NCBI GenBank assembly: GCA_965261945.1
Contig: CBDHEF010000002.1
Coordinates: 62,001-126,000 of the forward strand
Length of the DNA: 64,000 nucleotides
Origin: VXOI01 sp965261945
GTDB taxonomy: Bacteria; Chloroflexota; Dehalococcoidia; Lucifugimonadales; UBA3495
Direction of reading: 5' to 3'
This document shows positions 1 to 8,786 of the stretch, piece after piece. How positions within the stretch are numbered: position 1 is the first letter of the stretch; every line of letters starts with the position of its first letter. Under the pieces are notes generated by a model. That model saw only the letters and a list, made by a program, of their open reading frames with translations, ran no database searches and was not told where the DNA came from. The position numbers and the translations under genes are program-made.

Positions 1-937
1 GGGCCAGCAGCTTGCCGTCGTTGCGGTAGGCGGCCTCGACGTACTGGACCTCGCCGCGCCCGTGGATGGTGGAGGTGAACTCCTCCTGCCTCTCCCCGTC
101 CCACCGCACCGGGCGGTTGAGGCGCATCGCCAGCGCCGTCGCGATGATGGTTTCCGGGTAGGTGTCGATTTTCGCGCCGAACCCGCCGCCCACGTCGCGG
201 GAGAGGACGCGGATCCGGTTCTCCGCCAGGCCCAGCGCGCCGGCCACGGCGCGGCGCTCCATGTGTGGGGCCTGGGTGGACAGCCACAGGGTTACCTCCC
301 CGACGCCGCGCTCGTAGCCGGCGGTCACCGCGCGAGGCTCCATGGCGTTGGGGACCAGGCGAGGCTCCACCAGCCGCAGGGACAGCACCCCGTCGGCCCC
401 GGCGAAGGCCGCGTCAGGGTCGCCGACGGTGCGGGAACTGGTGACGCAGAGGTTGACGCCCAGGTCTTCGTGGACCAGGGGTGCGCCGTCCTCCAGCCCT
501 CGCTCGGCGTCCACCACGGCAGGCAGCGGTTCGTAGTCAACCTCGATGAGTTCAATGGCGTCGTTGGCTATGTAGGCGTCTTCGGCGACCACCACCGCCA
601 CCGGCTCCCCTTCATACTTGGCGACATCCGCCGCCATCGGCCACCGGCTCACGGCCTTCATGTGTTCGCGCACGCCCGCGAGGGGGAGTTGCGCATCGCA
701 GAGGGCGTTGAATTCCGCGCCTGTGACCACTGCCAGCACCCCGGGTAGATTCCGGGCGGCGTCAGCGGCGATTCCACGGATGCGGGCGTGGGCGTGGGGG
801 CTGCGCAGGACGACCATGGCCGCCGCGCCGCGGGGCTGTATGTCGCCGGCATAGCGGCCCTCGCCCTGGATCAGGCGAAAGTCCTCCTTTCGCCGTACTG
901 ATGTGCCTACCAGCTTGCCGTCTCCTGAAGATTCCAC
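1..937 (-). CDS. Xanthine dehydrogenase/aldehyde oxidase family molybdopterin-binding subunit, N-terminal part (runs off window)
   Basis: Translating the minus strand gives an open frame through the left edge. It reads like the large molybdenum subunit of the xanthine dehydrogenase / aldehyde oxidase / CO dehydrogenase family: an N-terminal RRKEDFRLIQGEGRYAGD stretch, LRSPHAHARI, EGEPVAVVVAED, VDYEPLPAVVD, EPRAV and then VGGGFGAKIDTYPE, which precedes the molybdopterin-binding half. About 312 residues are present of a usual 750-800. I chose GTG at 937 because AGGGA sits about 5 bases upstream. No FAD or 2Fe-2S subunit gene lies beside it here. It is divergent from the DM13 gene. The substrate cannot be read; these enzymes hydroxylate aldehydes or N-heterocycles in the cytoplasm. 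Confidence 0.85.
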   Translation of the reverse strand, partial: MESSGDGKLVGTSVRRKEDFRLIQGEGRYAGDIQPRGAAAMVVLRSPHAHARIRGIAADAARNLPGVLAVVTGAEFNALCDAQLPLAGVREHMKAVSRWPMAADVAKYEGEPVAVVVAEDAYIANDAIELIEVDYEPLPAVVDAERGLEDGAPLVHEDLGVNLCVTSSRTVGDPDAAFAGADGVLSLRLVEPRLVPNAMEPRAVTAGYERGVGEVTLWLSTQAPHMERRAVAGALGLAENRIRVLSRDVGGGFGAKIDTYPETIIATALAMRLNRPVRWDGERQEEFTSTIHGRGEVQYVEAAYRNDGKLLA

Positions 938-978
938 ATCGTCCCTCGACTTATGAAGTATTTTCAATCCAGACTGAT

Positions 979-1029
979 GATAATGTATATTATCTATTAT
1001 CGTCAGGGCGCAATCTGCTCCCCTATAAT
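979..1029. promoter_or_regulatory. AT-rich divergent promoter region with palindrome
   Basis: The gap between the two divergent genes is markedly AT-rich. It contains a perfect palindrome GATAAT-GTAT-ATTATC (979-994), which could be an operator, and TATAAT at 1024-1029, a possible -10 box for the DM13 gene. No convincing -35 is visible. The regulatory role is inference. Confidence 0.35.
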
Positions 1030-1096
1030 ATAACCAAGCCGGTTGTGTTCGATACTGACGCGGGCGAGCGGGCGGGACGGGAAAGAGCGAGGATGT

Positions 1097-2047
1097 ATGG
1101 CTACCTTCGGAGACCTCGAAAGAGCGCTGGCTGACCTTTATCCCTACCGGTGGGCCATCGGGGCCGCGGTGTTGGCGCTCATCGCCGCGTTCCTGGCCTT
1201 CGCTTGGTGGCGCGGCTGGCACCGGTGGACCTGGAGATACCGCAAGCCGCTGGGCATCGTGTCCGTGCCCCTGCTGTTGGTGACGTTGTGGCTGGGCTGG
1301 TCGCTGGGGTCCCCGCTGTTCACCAACGTAACGGTGGACGAATCGTTCCCCTTCGCCGCCACCGCCATGGTGCCCGAGGGCATGGAGCGGGAGGACGTGG
1401 AAGAAATCCTTTCCGGCTTCGCCAAGGTGGACAGCCCGGTGATGGAGACCATGCCCGCCCCTGCCGCCATCGACGCATCCGCGGCCCTGGCTTCCGGTGA
1501 GGCCGACGCGGACGGCGCGCTGGTGGTTATTTCTCCATCACGCCGCGCCGCTCTCGACGATGGAATGGCAATGGCGATGGAAGCGCTGGAAACCGGCAGC
1601 ATGGAAGAAGCAGCGGCGATGACCGAAAAAGCCGTGGCCATGATGGAGGAAGCCATTCAGCAGTCGGAAATGGCGATGCAGCCTGCGGCAGCCAACGAGG
1701 TGCAGGCGGTGGCCATGGGCAGCTTCAAGGACGCCGACGCCTTCCACCGGGGCAGCGGCGCCGCCACCATCTACCGCACGCCCGACGGGGCCGAAATACT
1801 GCGCCTGGAAAACCTGGAGGTCACCAACGGCCCGGCGTTGCGCGTCGTCCTGTCCCCCCACCCCGACCCGGAGCGTTCCGAACAGGTGAAGCAGGAAGGC
1901 TACGTCGACCTCGGCGACCTCAAGGGCAACCGGGGCAACCAGAACTACCCCATCCCCGCGGGTGTTGACACCTCGATACACAAGAGCGTGGTCATATATT
2001 GCTACCCATTTGCGGTCGTGTTCAGCGTGGCGACGCTTGAGGGCTGA
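1097..2047 (+). CDS. DM13 domain membrane protein
   Basis: About 316 residues. The N-terminus has two hydrophobic segments (about residues 18-38 and 50-70), so the protein is probably membrane-anchored with the rest outside. A middle part rich in Met, Ala and Glu (about 95-205) looks like low-complexity coiled structure. The C-terminal third matches DM13: YRTPDGAEILRLENLEVTNG, then DLGDLKGNRGNQNYPIPAGVD and a VVIYCYPFAVVFSVATL ending with the conserved single Cys. DM13 is proposed to take part in redox or electron-transfer reactions. ATG at 1097 is preferred over the earlier in-frame ATG at 1043 because GAGCGAGG lies just upstream and the hydrophobic segment then starts near the N-terminus. 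Confidence 0.8.
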   Translation: MATFGDLERALADLYPYRWAIGAAVLALIAAFLAFAWWRGWHRWTWRYRKPLGIVSVPLLLVTLWLGWSLGSPLFTNVTVDESFPFAATAMVPEGMEREDVEEILSGFAKVDSPVMETMPAPAAIDASAALASGEADADGALVVISPSRRAALDDGMAMAMEALETGSMEEAAAMTEKAVAMMEEAIQQSEMAMQPAAANEVQAVAMGSFKDADAFHRGSGAATIYRTPDGAEILRLENLEVTNGPALRVVLSPHPDPERSEQVKQEGYVDLGDLKGNRGNQNYPIPAGVDTSIHKSVVIYCYPFAVVFSVATLEG

Positions 2048-2155
2048 AATTTCGGTGATTGCAAAGTCTCTGCAATCGTACTGCTTGCCCGACACCGGAT
2101 GTTGACGGATAATGCCGCAAACTGCCAGGCCAAAGGAAGAGGAGGCGCGAAAGTC

Positions 2156-2686
2156 ATGTCCAGAGTCAACATGATTCACCACGTCAACATCCAGATTACA
2201 GACCGGGAACGCACCCGCGAGTGGTACGAGAAGGCGCTGGGAGCCGAGTTCCTCGACCGCGGCCCGGCCCTGAACCGCCGGATGCTCCAGCTCCGCATCG
2301 GCAACGGCGAGATTCACACCAGCGAGGTGGACGAGATTGTTCACATTCCGCGTGTACACTTTGCGATAGAGGTGGATGACTGGGACGCGGCGCTGGCCAA
2401 CCTCGACGCGCTGGGCGTCTCCTACTCCCGCTCGGCGGGCGGCGCCTTCACCGGCATTGGGGGCGACGACCCCCGCCAGGGCCGCCGCGAGGACACCAAC
2501 GAGCGCTACACCTACATCGCAGACCCCGACGGCAATCTGATCGAGCTGGTCTACCACCCGCTGGGCCTGCAAAGCTCGGAGGGTGATGCCGTCCCCCTTC
2601 ACCGGGACGCAGGGAACCCCAAGTGGACGCAGACATCGGGGTTCGTCGAAGGCGCCTACAAGGAAGCGGAAGTGACGGTTTCGTAG
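2156..2686 (+). CDS. VOC (glyoxalase/dioxygenase superfamily) protein
   Basis: 176 residues with one VOC metal-binding fold: IHHVNIQITDRERTREWYEKAL at the N-terminus supplies the first metal-ligand His, VHFAIEVDDWD the second strand set, and YTYIADPDGNLIELVYHP carries the usual DPDGN turn and final Glu ligand. The family covers glyoxalase I, extradiol dioxygenases and bleomycin-resistance proteins; the substrate is not evident. The start at 2156 is supported by GGAGG at 2141-2145; an in-frame upstream codon at 2099 would add a tail unlike the family. It follows the DM13 gene by 108 bases and may be independently transcribed. Confidence 0.8.
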   Translation: MSRVNMIHHVNIQITDRERTREWYEKALGAEFLDRGPALNRRMLQLRIGNGEIHTSEVDEIVHIPRVHFAIEVDDWDAALANLDALGVSYSRSAGGAFTGIGGDDPRQGRREDTNERYTYIADPDGNLIELVYHPLGLQSSEGDAVPLHRDAGNPKWTQTSGFVEGAYKEAEVTVS

Positions 2687-2725
2687 GGCAACGACAACCG
2701 GCAAGTATCCCCGGGTTTTCAGTTC

Positions 2726-2760
2726 TCCCTCTCCCTTACCATCCCCCGGAGGGAGAGGGA
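2726..2760. repeat. Intergenic inverted repeat between convergent genes
   Basis: Perfect 10-bp arms TCCCTCTCCC (2726-2735) and GGGAGAGGGA (2751-2760) form a hairpin between the VOC gene and the convergent molybdenum hydroxylase gene. No T-run follows, so it is either a REP-like element or a weak bidirectional terminator. The rest of 2687-2948 shows no supported gene. Confidence 0.5.
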
Positions 2761-2948
2761 ACCCTTAAAAGATCCTGCCTTTACTCCCACGGGTATCTCC
2801 GGTGAGGCGATTTGGGTCGTACCAAGGAGATGGAGTGATGGTAAACAAGACCGGTCATGCCCGTACTGATTACCTGGTTGACGAAAACGCTCAAACGATC
2901 CGGCAGTTGGAGTCCGTACCTGTCCGCCATTGAACCAAGCCAACGACT

Positions 2949-5264
2949 TTAGCGGTTTCCAGCCTCCCGCAGCGCCTGCCACACCTTCTCCGGCGTCAGC
3001 GGCGTGTCTATGTGCTTCACGCCGGCAGACGATAGAGCGTCCATCACCGCGTTGGCTATCGCCACCGGCGCCGCCAGGGTGGGCAGCTCGCCGATGCCCT
3101 TTACGCCCAGCGCCGTTATGGGCGACGGTGTTTCGAAGGTGCTGTCCAGGTCGAAGTCCGGCAGGTCGATGGACTTGGGCATTACATAGTCCATGAGGCT
3201 GCCGCTGAGGGGCTGTCCGGCGGAGTCGTAGACCATCCCCTCCCAGAGGGCCTGACCGATGCCCTGGGCGATGGCGCCGTGAATCTGGCCGTCGTACAGC
3301 ATGGGGTTGATGACTTTGCCGGAGTCGTGGACGCCGGTGTATTGCAGGATTTTGATGGCCCCGTTTTCCCGCGAGACCTCCACTACCGCGACGTGGGAAC
3401 CGAAGGAGTAGGGGCTCCGGCTGAGCGTGTTGGCGCCGCTGAAGTCCAGCCCCGGCTCCTCGCCCGGCGGCAGGAGCTCCTCGTTGTGGGATGCGGCGGC
3501 GACCTGGGCGAAGGGCACACTGCGGGAGGGGCTGTTGCGGTCGATGGCCCGGCCCTCGGTCAGGTCAACGTCTCCGGGCGGGCAGTCGAGCAGGTGGCCC
3601 GCGACGGTTGTCAGCTTCTCCCGCGCTTCCTGCACCACGTTGTACAGGACGGTGCCGCCGGCGATGACGCCCCGGCTGGCCGAGGTGCCGCCGCCCGCAG
3701 GCAGGATGGCAGAGTCGCTGTGGCGCACCCGTATGTCGCCCGGCGCGATGCCCAGCTCATCGGCGACCACCTGGGCGAAGGTCGTCTCCGTGCCCTGCCC
3801 GTGGGGCGCGATGCCGGTGTGAACCTCCACATCCCCGTCCGGTCCGATGATGCACCGTGCGTGTTCCTCGAGCATGGTCACCTTGGCGCCGGAACCCTTC
3901 ACCACCGCCGCAATGCCCACGCCGATGAGCGCCCCGCTGGTTTCGGACTGCTGGCGGGAGCGCTCCCGCCATTCCTGATAGCCCGACATCTCCAATAAGC
4001 GTTCAAAGGCCGCGGCGTATTCGCCGGAGTCGTAGATGATGCCTGTGGGCGTTTCGTAGGGGAAGGCATCGGGCGGGATGAAGTTGCGGCGGCGGACATC
4101 GGCGGGGTCAAGGCCAAGCTCCTGCGCCACCAGGTCCACGGCGCGCTCCATGCAGAAGGCCGCCTCCGGCCCGCCCGCGCCGCGATACGCGCCGGTCACC
4201 GACTTGTTGGTCGCCACGCCCAACACCTCCACCGACATCGCCGGAGTGCGATAGGGGCCGGTCAGCCGGTGGCTGGTCAGGATTGGAACCGTCGGAGTGG
4301 ACATAAAGAAATAGGCCCCCAGGTCGGCGGTGACCTTGACCCGAATGCCCAGCAGCGTACCGTCGCTTTGGGCCGCAGCCTCCAGGTCGATGCTGTGTCC
4401 CCGCCCGTGGAAGCAGAGCATATTCTCCTGCCGGCTCTCCACCCACTTGATGGGCCGTCCCAGCTTCATCGCCAGGTAGGGGATGGCCAGCTCCTCGGGG
4501 AAGAAGCATCCCTTCTCGCCGAAGCCGCCGCCCACGTCGGGGCAGGCCACCCGCACCGACTCCATTGGCCGCCCCAGCAGTCGGGCCAGGTGCTCGCGGA
4601 TTTCGTGGGGATGTTGGGTCGAATCCCACACCGTCAGCAGGTCGGCCCCGGCGTCGTACTCGGCCAGCAGGCCGCGAGGCTCCATCGGCGCCGGAGCCAC
4701 ACGCTGCACTTCGAAGCGCTGGCTGATGACGCAATCCGCGTTGGCAAAGGCCCCGTCCAGGTCGCCTCCCGCGTTGACCGTGCGCAGCACGATGTTGGTG
4801 CCAAGGTGCTCGTGGATCACAGGGACGTTCTCACCGGTCGCTTGCAGCGGGTCGATAACGGCAGGCAGGATCTCGTAGTCTATGTTGACCAGTTCCACCG
4901 CGTCTTCGGCGGTATAGATGTTCTCTGCAAGCGCTATGGCGACCGGCTGCCCGGCGTAGCAGACCTTGTCGATGGCCAGCGCCGGGTGCCGGGGCGGGCG
5001 CATCTCGTCGGCGTCGCTCGACTCGCGGGTGGGGAGCTGGGCCGCGTCCGCGATATCCTCGGCGGTGACTACCGCCACCACGCCGGGAAGTGACAAGGCC
5101 GCCGATGCGTCGATGCTGCGGATGCGGGCGTGACCGTGAGGGCTGCGGATTATCAGCGCGTACAGCATCCCCGGGCGCGTCATGTCGTCCACGTAGGAAG
5201 ATTGCCCGGTGAGCAGGCGGTGGTCTTCAAATCGCTTGATGGACTGGCCCGTATAGGTAGTCAT
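2949..5264 (-). CDS. Xanthine dehydrogenase/CoxL family molybdopterin-binding subunit
   Basis: 771 residues, full length for the family. Visible motifs: N-terminal IKRFEDHRLLTGQSSYVDD, SPHGHARIRSIDAS, EPRGLLAEYD, VGGGFGEKG, the active-site loop region GAYRGAGGPEAAF, and near the C-terminus GVKGIGELPT with the conserved catalytic Glu. The loop lacks the Cys of form I CO dehydrogenase (AYRCSFR), so CO oxidation is unlikely; an aldehyde or heterocycle hydroxylase is more probable. I chose ATG at 5264 because GGAGG is 7 bases upstream; the longer in-frame start at 5372 adds an unrelated leader. It is divergent from the symporter gene and is a distant paralogue of the partial gene at the left edge. 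The FAD and 2Fe-2S partners are not in the window. Confidence 0.9.
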   Translation of the reverse strand: MTTYTGQSIKRFEDHRLLTGQSSYVDDMTRPGMLYALIIRSPHGHARIRSIDASAALSLPGVVAVVTAEDIADAAQLPTRESSDADEMRPPRHPALAIDKVCYAGQPVAIALAENIYTAEDAVELVNIDYEILPAVIDPLQATGENVPVIHEHLGTNIVLRTVNAGGDLDGAFANADCVISQRFEVQRVAPAPMEPRGLLAEYDAGADLLTVWDSTQHPHEIREHLARLLGRPMESVRVACPDVGGGFGEKGCFFPEELAIPYLAMKLGRPIKWVESRQENMLCFHGRGHSIDLEAAAQSDGTLLGIRVKVTADLGAYFFMSTPTVPILTSHRLTGPYRTPAMSVEVLGVATNKSVTGAYRGAGGPEAAFCMERAVDLVAQELGLDPADVRRRNFIPPDAFPYETPTGIIYDSGEYAAAFERLLEMSGYQEWRERSRQQSETSGALIGVGIAAVVKGSGAKVTMLEEHARCIIGPDGDVEVHTGIAPHGQGTETTFAQVVADELGIAPGDIRVRHSDSAILPAGGGTSASRGVIAGGTVLYNVVQEAREKLTTVAGHLLDCPPGDVDLTEGRAIDRNSPSRSVPFAQVAAASHNEELLPPGEEPGLDFSGANTLSRSPYSFGSHVAVVEVSRENGAIKILQYTGVHDSGKVINPMLYDGQIHGAIAQGIGQALWEGMVYDSAGQPLSGSLMDYVMPKSIDLPDFDLDSTFETPSPITALGVKGIGELPTLAAPVAIANAVMDALSSAGVKHIDTPLTPEKVWQALREAGNR

Positions 5265-5434
5265 CGCCGGCCTCCGCAAATTTCTGCTTTGAGCGCCCCG
5301 AAATAAAGGAAATAATACCACTGCTCCGTTAAAATAAACTGGCAAATACGCTGGCGCACAGCGCAATCGCATCTTGAGTTCTGGATGGCATCCAACCCTT
5401 CATTCCCGGCAAGGCGGCACTGAGAGGAACAGCC

Positions 5435-6931
5435 ATGCTCGATACCGGTGTTGGCATTGCAACGATGGTACTGGTGTGCGCCGCCTTCCTGTATCTGGGG
5501 ATTACCTATGTCGGCCGCGCCCGTCAGAGCGTGGAGGACTACACCGTGTCGCGCAACCACGCGCCGGTGAATGTGGGCATTGCCACGCTGGTGGCGTCAA
5601 TGTTCGGGACTTGGGTGTTGCTCAGCCCCGGCGAGACGGGCGCGAACTTCGGCATAGTCTCCCTGGTCGGCTATGCCATCGGAATGGCGGGCATTGCTTT
5701 GCTGTACATGATAGTCGGGCCGAGGCTCCGGGAACTGATGCCCAACGGGCACTCCGTCACCGAGTACGTCCGGCACCGGTTCGGTACGGCTCCCTTCCTC
5801 TCCATCGCGGTGGTTATTATCTTCATAATAGGCATCTTCATCACTGCCGAGATGACCGCTATAACCACGGCGGTTCACATACTGACGGGATCGCCGGCCT
5901 GGGCCACCGCCATAGCTGTCGGCATCGTGGTGGTGGCTTATACCTCCTACGGCGGATTGCGGGCGTCCATCTACACCGACCGCATCCAGTTCTGGGTGCT
6001 CATGCCCGTCATGTTGCTGCTGGTCATCGTGGCGGCGGCGCTGGTCGGAGACACCGGCGCCTGGGAAGCTGCGGGCGATGCCGGGCTGCTGTCTGCCACT
6101 TCCACGGGCAGCTATTTCTTCGGAATTGTGCTGATCATCGGGATCGTCGCGTCCAACGCCTTCCACCCCGGAATGTGGCAGCGGGTCTACACAGTGGAGA
6201 GCCAGAGGGCCCTGAACCGCAGCCTGTGGGGAGCGACGGCCCTGGCCATACCGATAACATTCCTGCTGGGAATGGCCGGGATCGTCTCCGTGGGGAACGG
6301 CTCGGTCGAACCCTTTGTGTACCCCGAGGTCTCCGCCGCCCTGTTCGCCCTGGCCTCCGATATATTCCCTCTGTGGATGCACTTCCTGATGCTGGTCTGC
6401 GCACTGATGCTGGCGATGAGCACGCTGGATACCCTGATGAACGGCTTGGCCTCCAGCCTGGCCACCGACATGGCCGGCATGGGCGTCTCCCGCAACGCCC
6501 TGATGCTCCAGGCCCGGGTGGTTACGGCGGTTTTGGCGATCCCGGCGATCATCGTGGCGTCCCAAGGCTTCAGTGTGCTGTATGTCTTCCTGGTGGCCGA
6601 TCTGCTGGGCGCGGCCATCGCCGTGCCGATGCTGACCGGCCTCTACTCGGCCCGGATGCCGGGCTGGGCGGTGCTGCTGGCAGGCGGCGCCGGAGTAATC
6701 ATCGGCGCACTCTTTTACCCCAAGCCCGACCTGGTGTCGCCGATGCTGCTCACCGCGCCGAACGGTGAGCAGATGTTCTGGTCCTTCGTACTGGCCCTGG
6801 TTGTATCGTCGGCCATCACTGCCGGAGCCGTCCTGTTGCGGCGGGTCACGGCAACCGGCGATGAATACGATTTCGCCAGGCTGCAATTTGAGGTGAGGCT
6901 GATAGAGGAACCGGCGGCGAGCGGCGACTAG
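5435..6931 (+). CDS. Sodium:solute symporter family protein
   Basis: 498 residues, almost wholly hydrophobic, with about 13 predicted membrane spans. The N-terminal part has the SSS-family pattern around YVGRARQSVEDYTVSRNHAP followed by an ATLVASMFGTW helix, and later SYGGLRASIYTDRIQFWVL, the most conserved SSS stretch. C-terminal spans end at about residue 478, leaving a short cytoplasmic tail. It probably imports an organic acid or similar solute with Na+. ATG at 5435 has GAGAGGA upstream. Its promoter must lie in the 170-base divergent gap with the molybdenum hydroxylase gene, which suggests uptake and oxidation of the same substrate class (inference). Confidence 0.88.
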   Translation: MLDTGVGIATMVLVCAAFLYLGITYVGRARQSVEDYTVSRNHAPVNVGIATLVASMFGTWVLLSPGETGANFGIVSLVGYAIGMAGIALLYMIVGPRLRELMPNGHSVTEYVRHRFGTAPFLSIAVVIIFIIGIFITAEMTAITTAVHILTGSPAWATAIAVGIVVVAYTSYGGLRASIYTDRIQFWVLMPVMLLLVIVAAALVGDTGAWEAAGDAGLLSATSTGSYFFGIVLIIGIVASNAFHPGMWQRVYTVESQRALNRSLWGATALAIPITFLLGMAGIVSVGNGSVEPFVYPEVSAALFALASDIFPLWMHFLMLVCALMLAMSTLDTLMNGLASSLATDMAGMGVSRNALMLQARVVTAVLAIPAIIVASQGFSVLYVFLVADLLGAAIAVPMLTGLYSARMPGWAVLLAGGAGVIIGALFYPKPDLVSPMLLTAPNGEQMFWSFVLALVVSSAITAGAVLLRRVTATGDEYDFARLQFEVRLIEEPAASGD

Positions 6932-7111
6932 GCTCGCCCGCCGCAGCCACCGGCTTCCCGCGCCTGCGGATGCGCCGCACCGCCGCGGCAAAACACAAAC
7001 TTGAACTCCAGGGGCAACAGGAGTAAAACAGATTAACCGTATGATAGCTCCAGCACCTCTCAAGGCGCCCTCCGGCAGTCAAAGAGAACCGATGCGGCAC
7101 AGAAGGTGACG

Positions 7112-8743
7112 ATGGACACCGCCCTCGCAGTCCTGCCCTGGATTCTGCCCCCGCTGCTCGGCGCAATCATCGGCTACGTCACCAACCGTATCGCCATTAA
7201 AATGCTGTTCCGCCCGATGAATCCCAAGCGGATTCTTGGTGTGCGCGTCCCGCTGACCCCCGGCGTCATCCCCCGCAACCGCTTCGACCTCGCCCGTACC
7301 ATCGGACGCATGGTGTCGGAGCAGTTGCTGTCGCCCCAGGCTCTTCGGGAGCAACTGGACACCCCGGATTTCCGCGACAGCCTGAAGCGCTGGGTCGGCG
7401 AGCGCCGCCGCGCCCTGATGCAGCGGCCAATCAGCCTGCCGTCGGGCAACGGCGGCGCCGGCACATACGACACCGGGGACGACACCGGGGACGACACTTG
7501 GGACGAGAAACCAGGCGACAACGGGAACGAAAGCCGGTTTGCCTTCCCTGAAGAGCTGCTGGAAGAACTCCTGGGGGCCTTCCTCACATCGCCCCAGTGC
7601 GCCGACATGGTGCGGTCCTTGTCGGCGCAGGTCGCCAGGGGTGTGGGCGATAAACGGATGTCGGATTTTGCCAGCGAAGAAGACCTGGCTAACTTCGTGC
7701 ATGGCAGTGTGTTGCCTGCCCTGAAGAACGAGGAGTTGGGCAACACCGCGTCCGGGCTGGTCAACAACTGGCTTCGGGATCAGCTCAGCCAGAACAAGAG
7801 GCTGAAGGAGTACCTGACGCCGGAAAACCTGGAGGGGTTGCAGACGCTGATCCGCAACAACCTGCCCACGGCCACCTGGCTGGTTTTCAACTGGCTGCGC
7901 CAGCCAGATATGTCGCAGAAGCTGGTGAAGGTGGGGCAGGATTGGGTGGAAGCCACGGTGAGTCACCAGAGCTTGATGACCAGGGCCATCCTGAGCCTCA
8001 GCGGGAAGAAAGAGGAAGCCATTCGGGATATGCCCAACATCATCGCCCGGGTGATAGACGACACCGAGCACGCCCTGGATACGCCGGAAATGCAGGCCCT
8101 GATTGGCGATGCCGTCGGCGTCGCGCTGGAGCGCATATCGGGCAGGCGCATCAAGTGGCTCATCGGGCGCAATGAGCAGACCATCTACTGGATGGCCGAG
8201 CGGGCCACCCGGGGCGCGTTCACGGCGCTGTCCGAAACGTCGGCGGCCGGCGTGCGGGATGCCGCTCGCAGGTTCTACGAGAAGAACTACCACGCCACCC
8301 TGGGCGAAGTGGCGGAACGCACCCTCGGAGTGCAGACCTCCGCCGTGTCGGGACTGACCGCAAACCTGATGTTGAACTACCTGGCCGATCCCGCAACTCC
8401 CGGCCACATAACCGGGCTTGCCCGGCAACTGGGAGCCAACGGCGACGGCGACCCTGTCACCCTGGAGGCGCTGGTCCCGCTTTCCGGCGAAACGGCGGAG
8501 CGGTTGGACGAATACCTGGGCGAGCAGGTCATCGGGTTCCTGAGCAATCAACTGCCGGAACTGAGCGGAATACTGGACGTAGAGGCCATGGTCACCAACC
8601 GGATAAACAGCTTTGACGTCAAGGAAGTTGAGCAACTGGTGATGTCAATTTCAGGCAAGCACCTCCGCTGGATCAACTGGTTCGGGGCCGGTCTGGGCGC
8701 CATAATCGGACTGATACAACTGGCGGTGAATACACCGTTGTAG
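7112..8743 (+). CDS. DUF445 family membrane protein
   Basis: About 543 residues. The N-terminal hydrophobic segment with LLGAIIGYVTNRIAIKMLFRP and TPGVIPRNR is the signature of DUF445 (YheB/YjiN-like) proteins, and a second hydrophobic segment closes the C-terminus (INWFGAGLGAIIGLIQLAV). Between them is a long amphipathic, mainly helical region. Residues around 120-140 form an acidic repeat (DTGDDTGDDTWDE) encoded by a short tandem duplication. The function of the family is unknown. ATG at 7112 follows AGAAGG by five bases; a GTG two codons earlier (7106) is an alternative start. Confidence 0.82.
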   Translation: MDTALAVLPWILPPLLGAIIGYVTNRIAIKMLFRPMNPKRILGVRVPLTPGVIPRNRFDLARTIGRMVSEQLLSPQALREQLDTPDFRDSLKRWVGERRRALMQRPISLPSGNGGAGTYDTGDDTGDDTWDEKPGDNGNESRFAFPEELLEELLGAFLTSPQCADMVRSLSAQVARGVGDKRMSDFASEEDLANFVHGSVLPALKNEELGNTASGLVNNWLRDQLSQNKRLKEYLTPENLEGLQTLIRNNLPTATWLVFNWLRQPDMSQKLVKVGQDWVEATVSHQSLMTRAILSLSGKKEEAIRDMPNIIARVIDDTEHALDTPEMQALIGDAVGVALERISGRRIKWLIGRNEQTIYWMAERATRGAFTALSETSAAGVRDAARRFYEKNYHATLGEVAERTLGVQTSAVSGLTANLMLNYLADPATPGHITGLARQLGANGDGDPVTLEALVPLSGETAERLDEYLGEQVIGFLSNQLPELSGILDVEAMVTNRINSFDVKEVEQLVMSISGKHLRWINWFGAGLGAIIGLIQLAVNTPL

Positions 8744-8786
8744 CTACCGGCCTGCCGATGTAAGCCGAAACGGTCCCCGCTCGCGC

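Noticed and set aside
1538..2704. 388-codon minus-strand frame across the DM13 and VOC genes
   Set aside because: It runs antisense to two recognisable genes and through the gap between them, and encodes no known motif.
2949..5264. Possible CO dehydrogenase large subunit (CoxL form I)
   Set aside because: The active-site loop is AYRGAGGPE without the form I Cys, and no coxM or coxS gene lies nearby.
5597..7063. 488-codon open frame on the strand opposite the symporter gene
   Set aside because: Its translation is His/Gly/Arg/Gln-rich and has no membrane or domain pattern, whereas the plus-strand frame is a clear SSS transporter.
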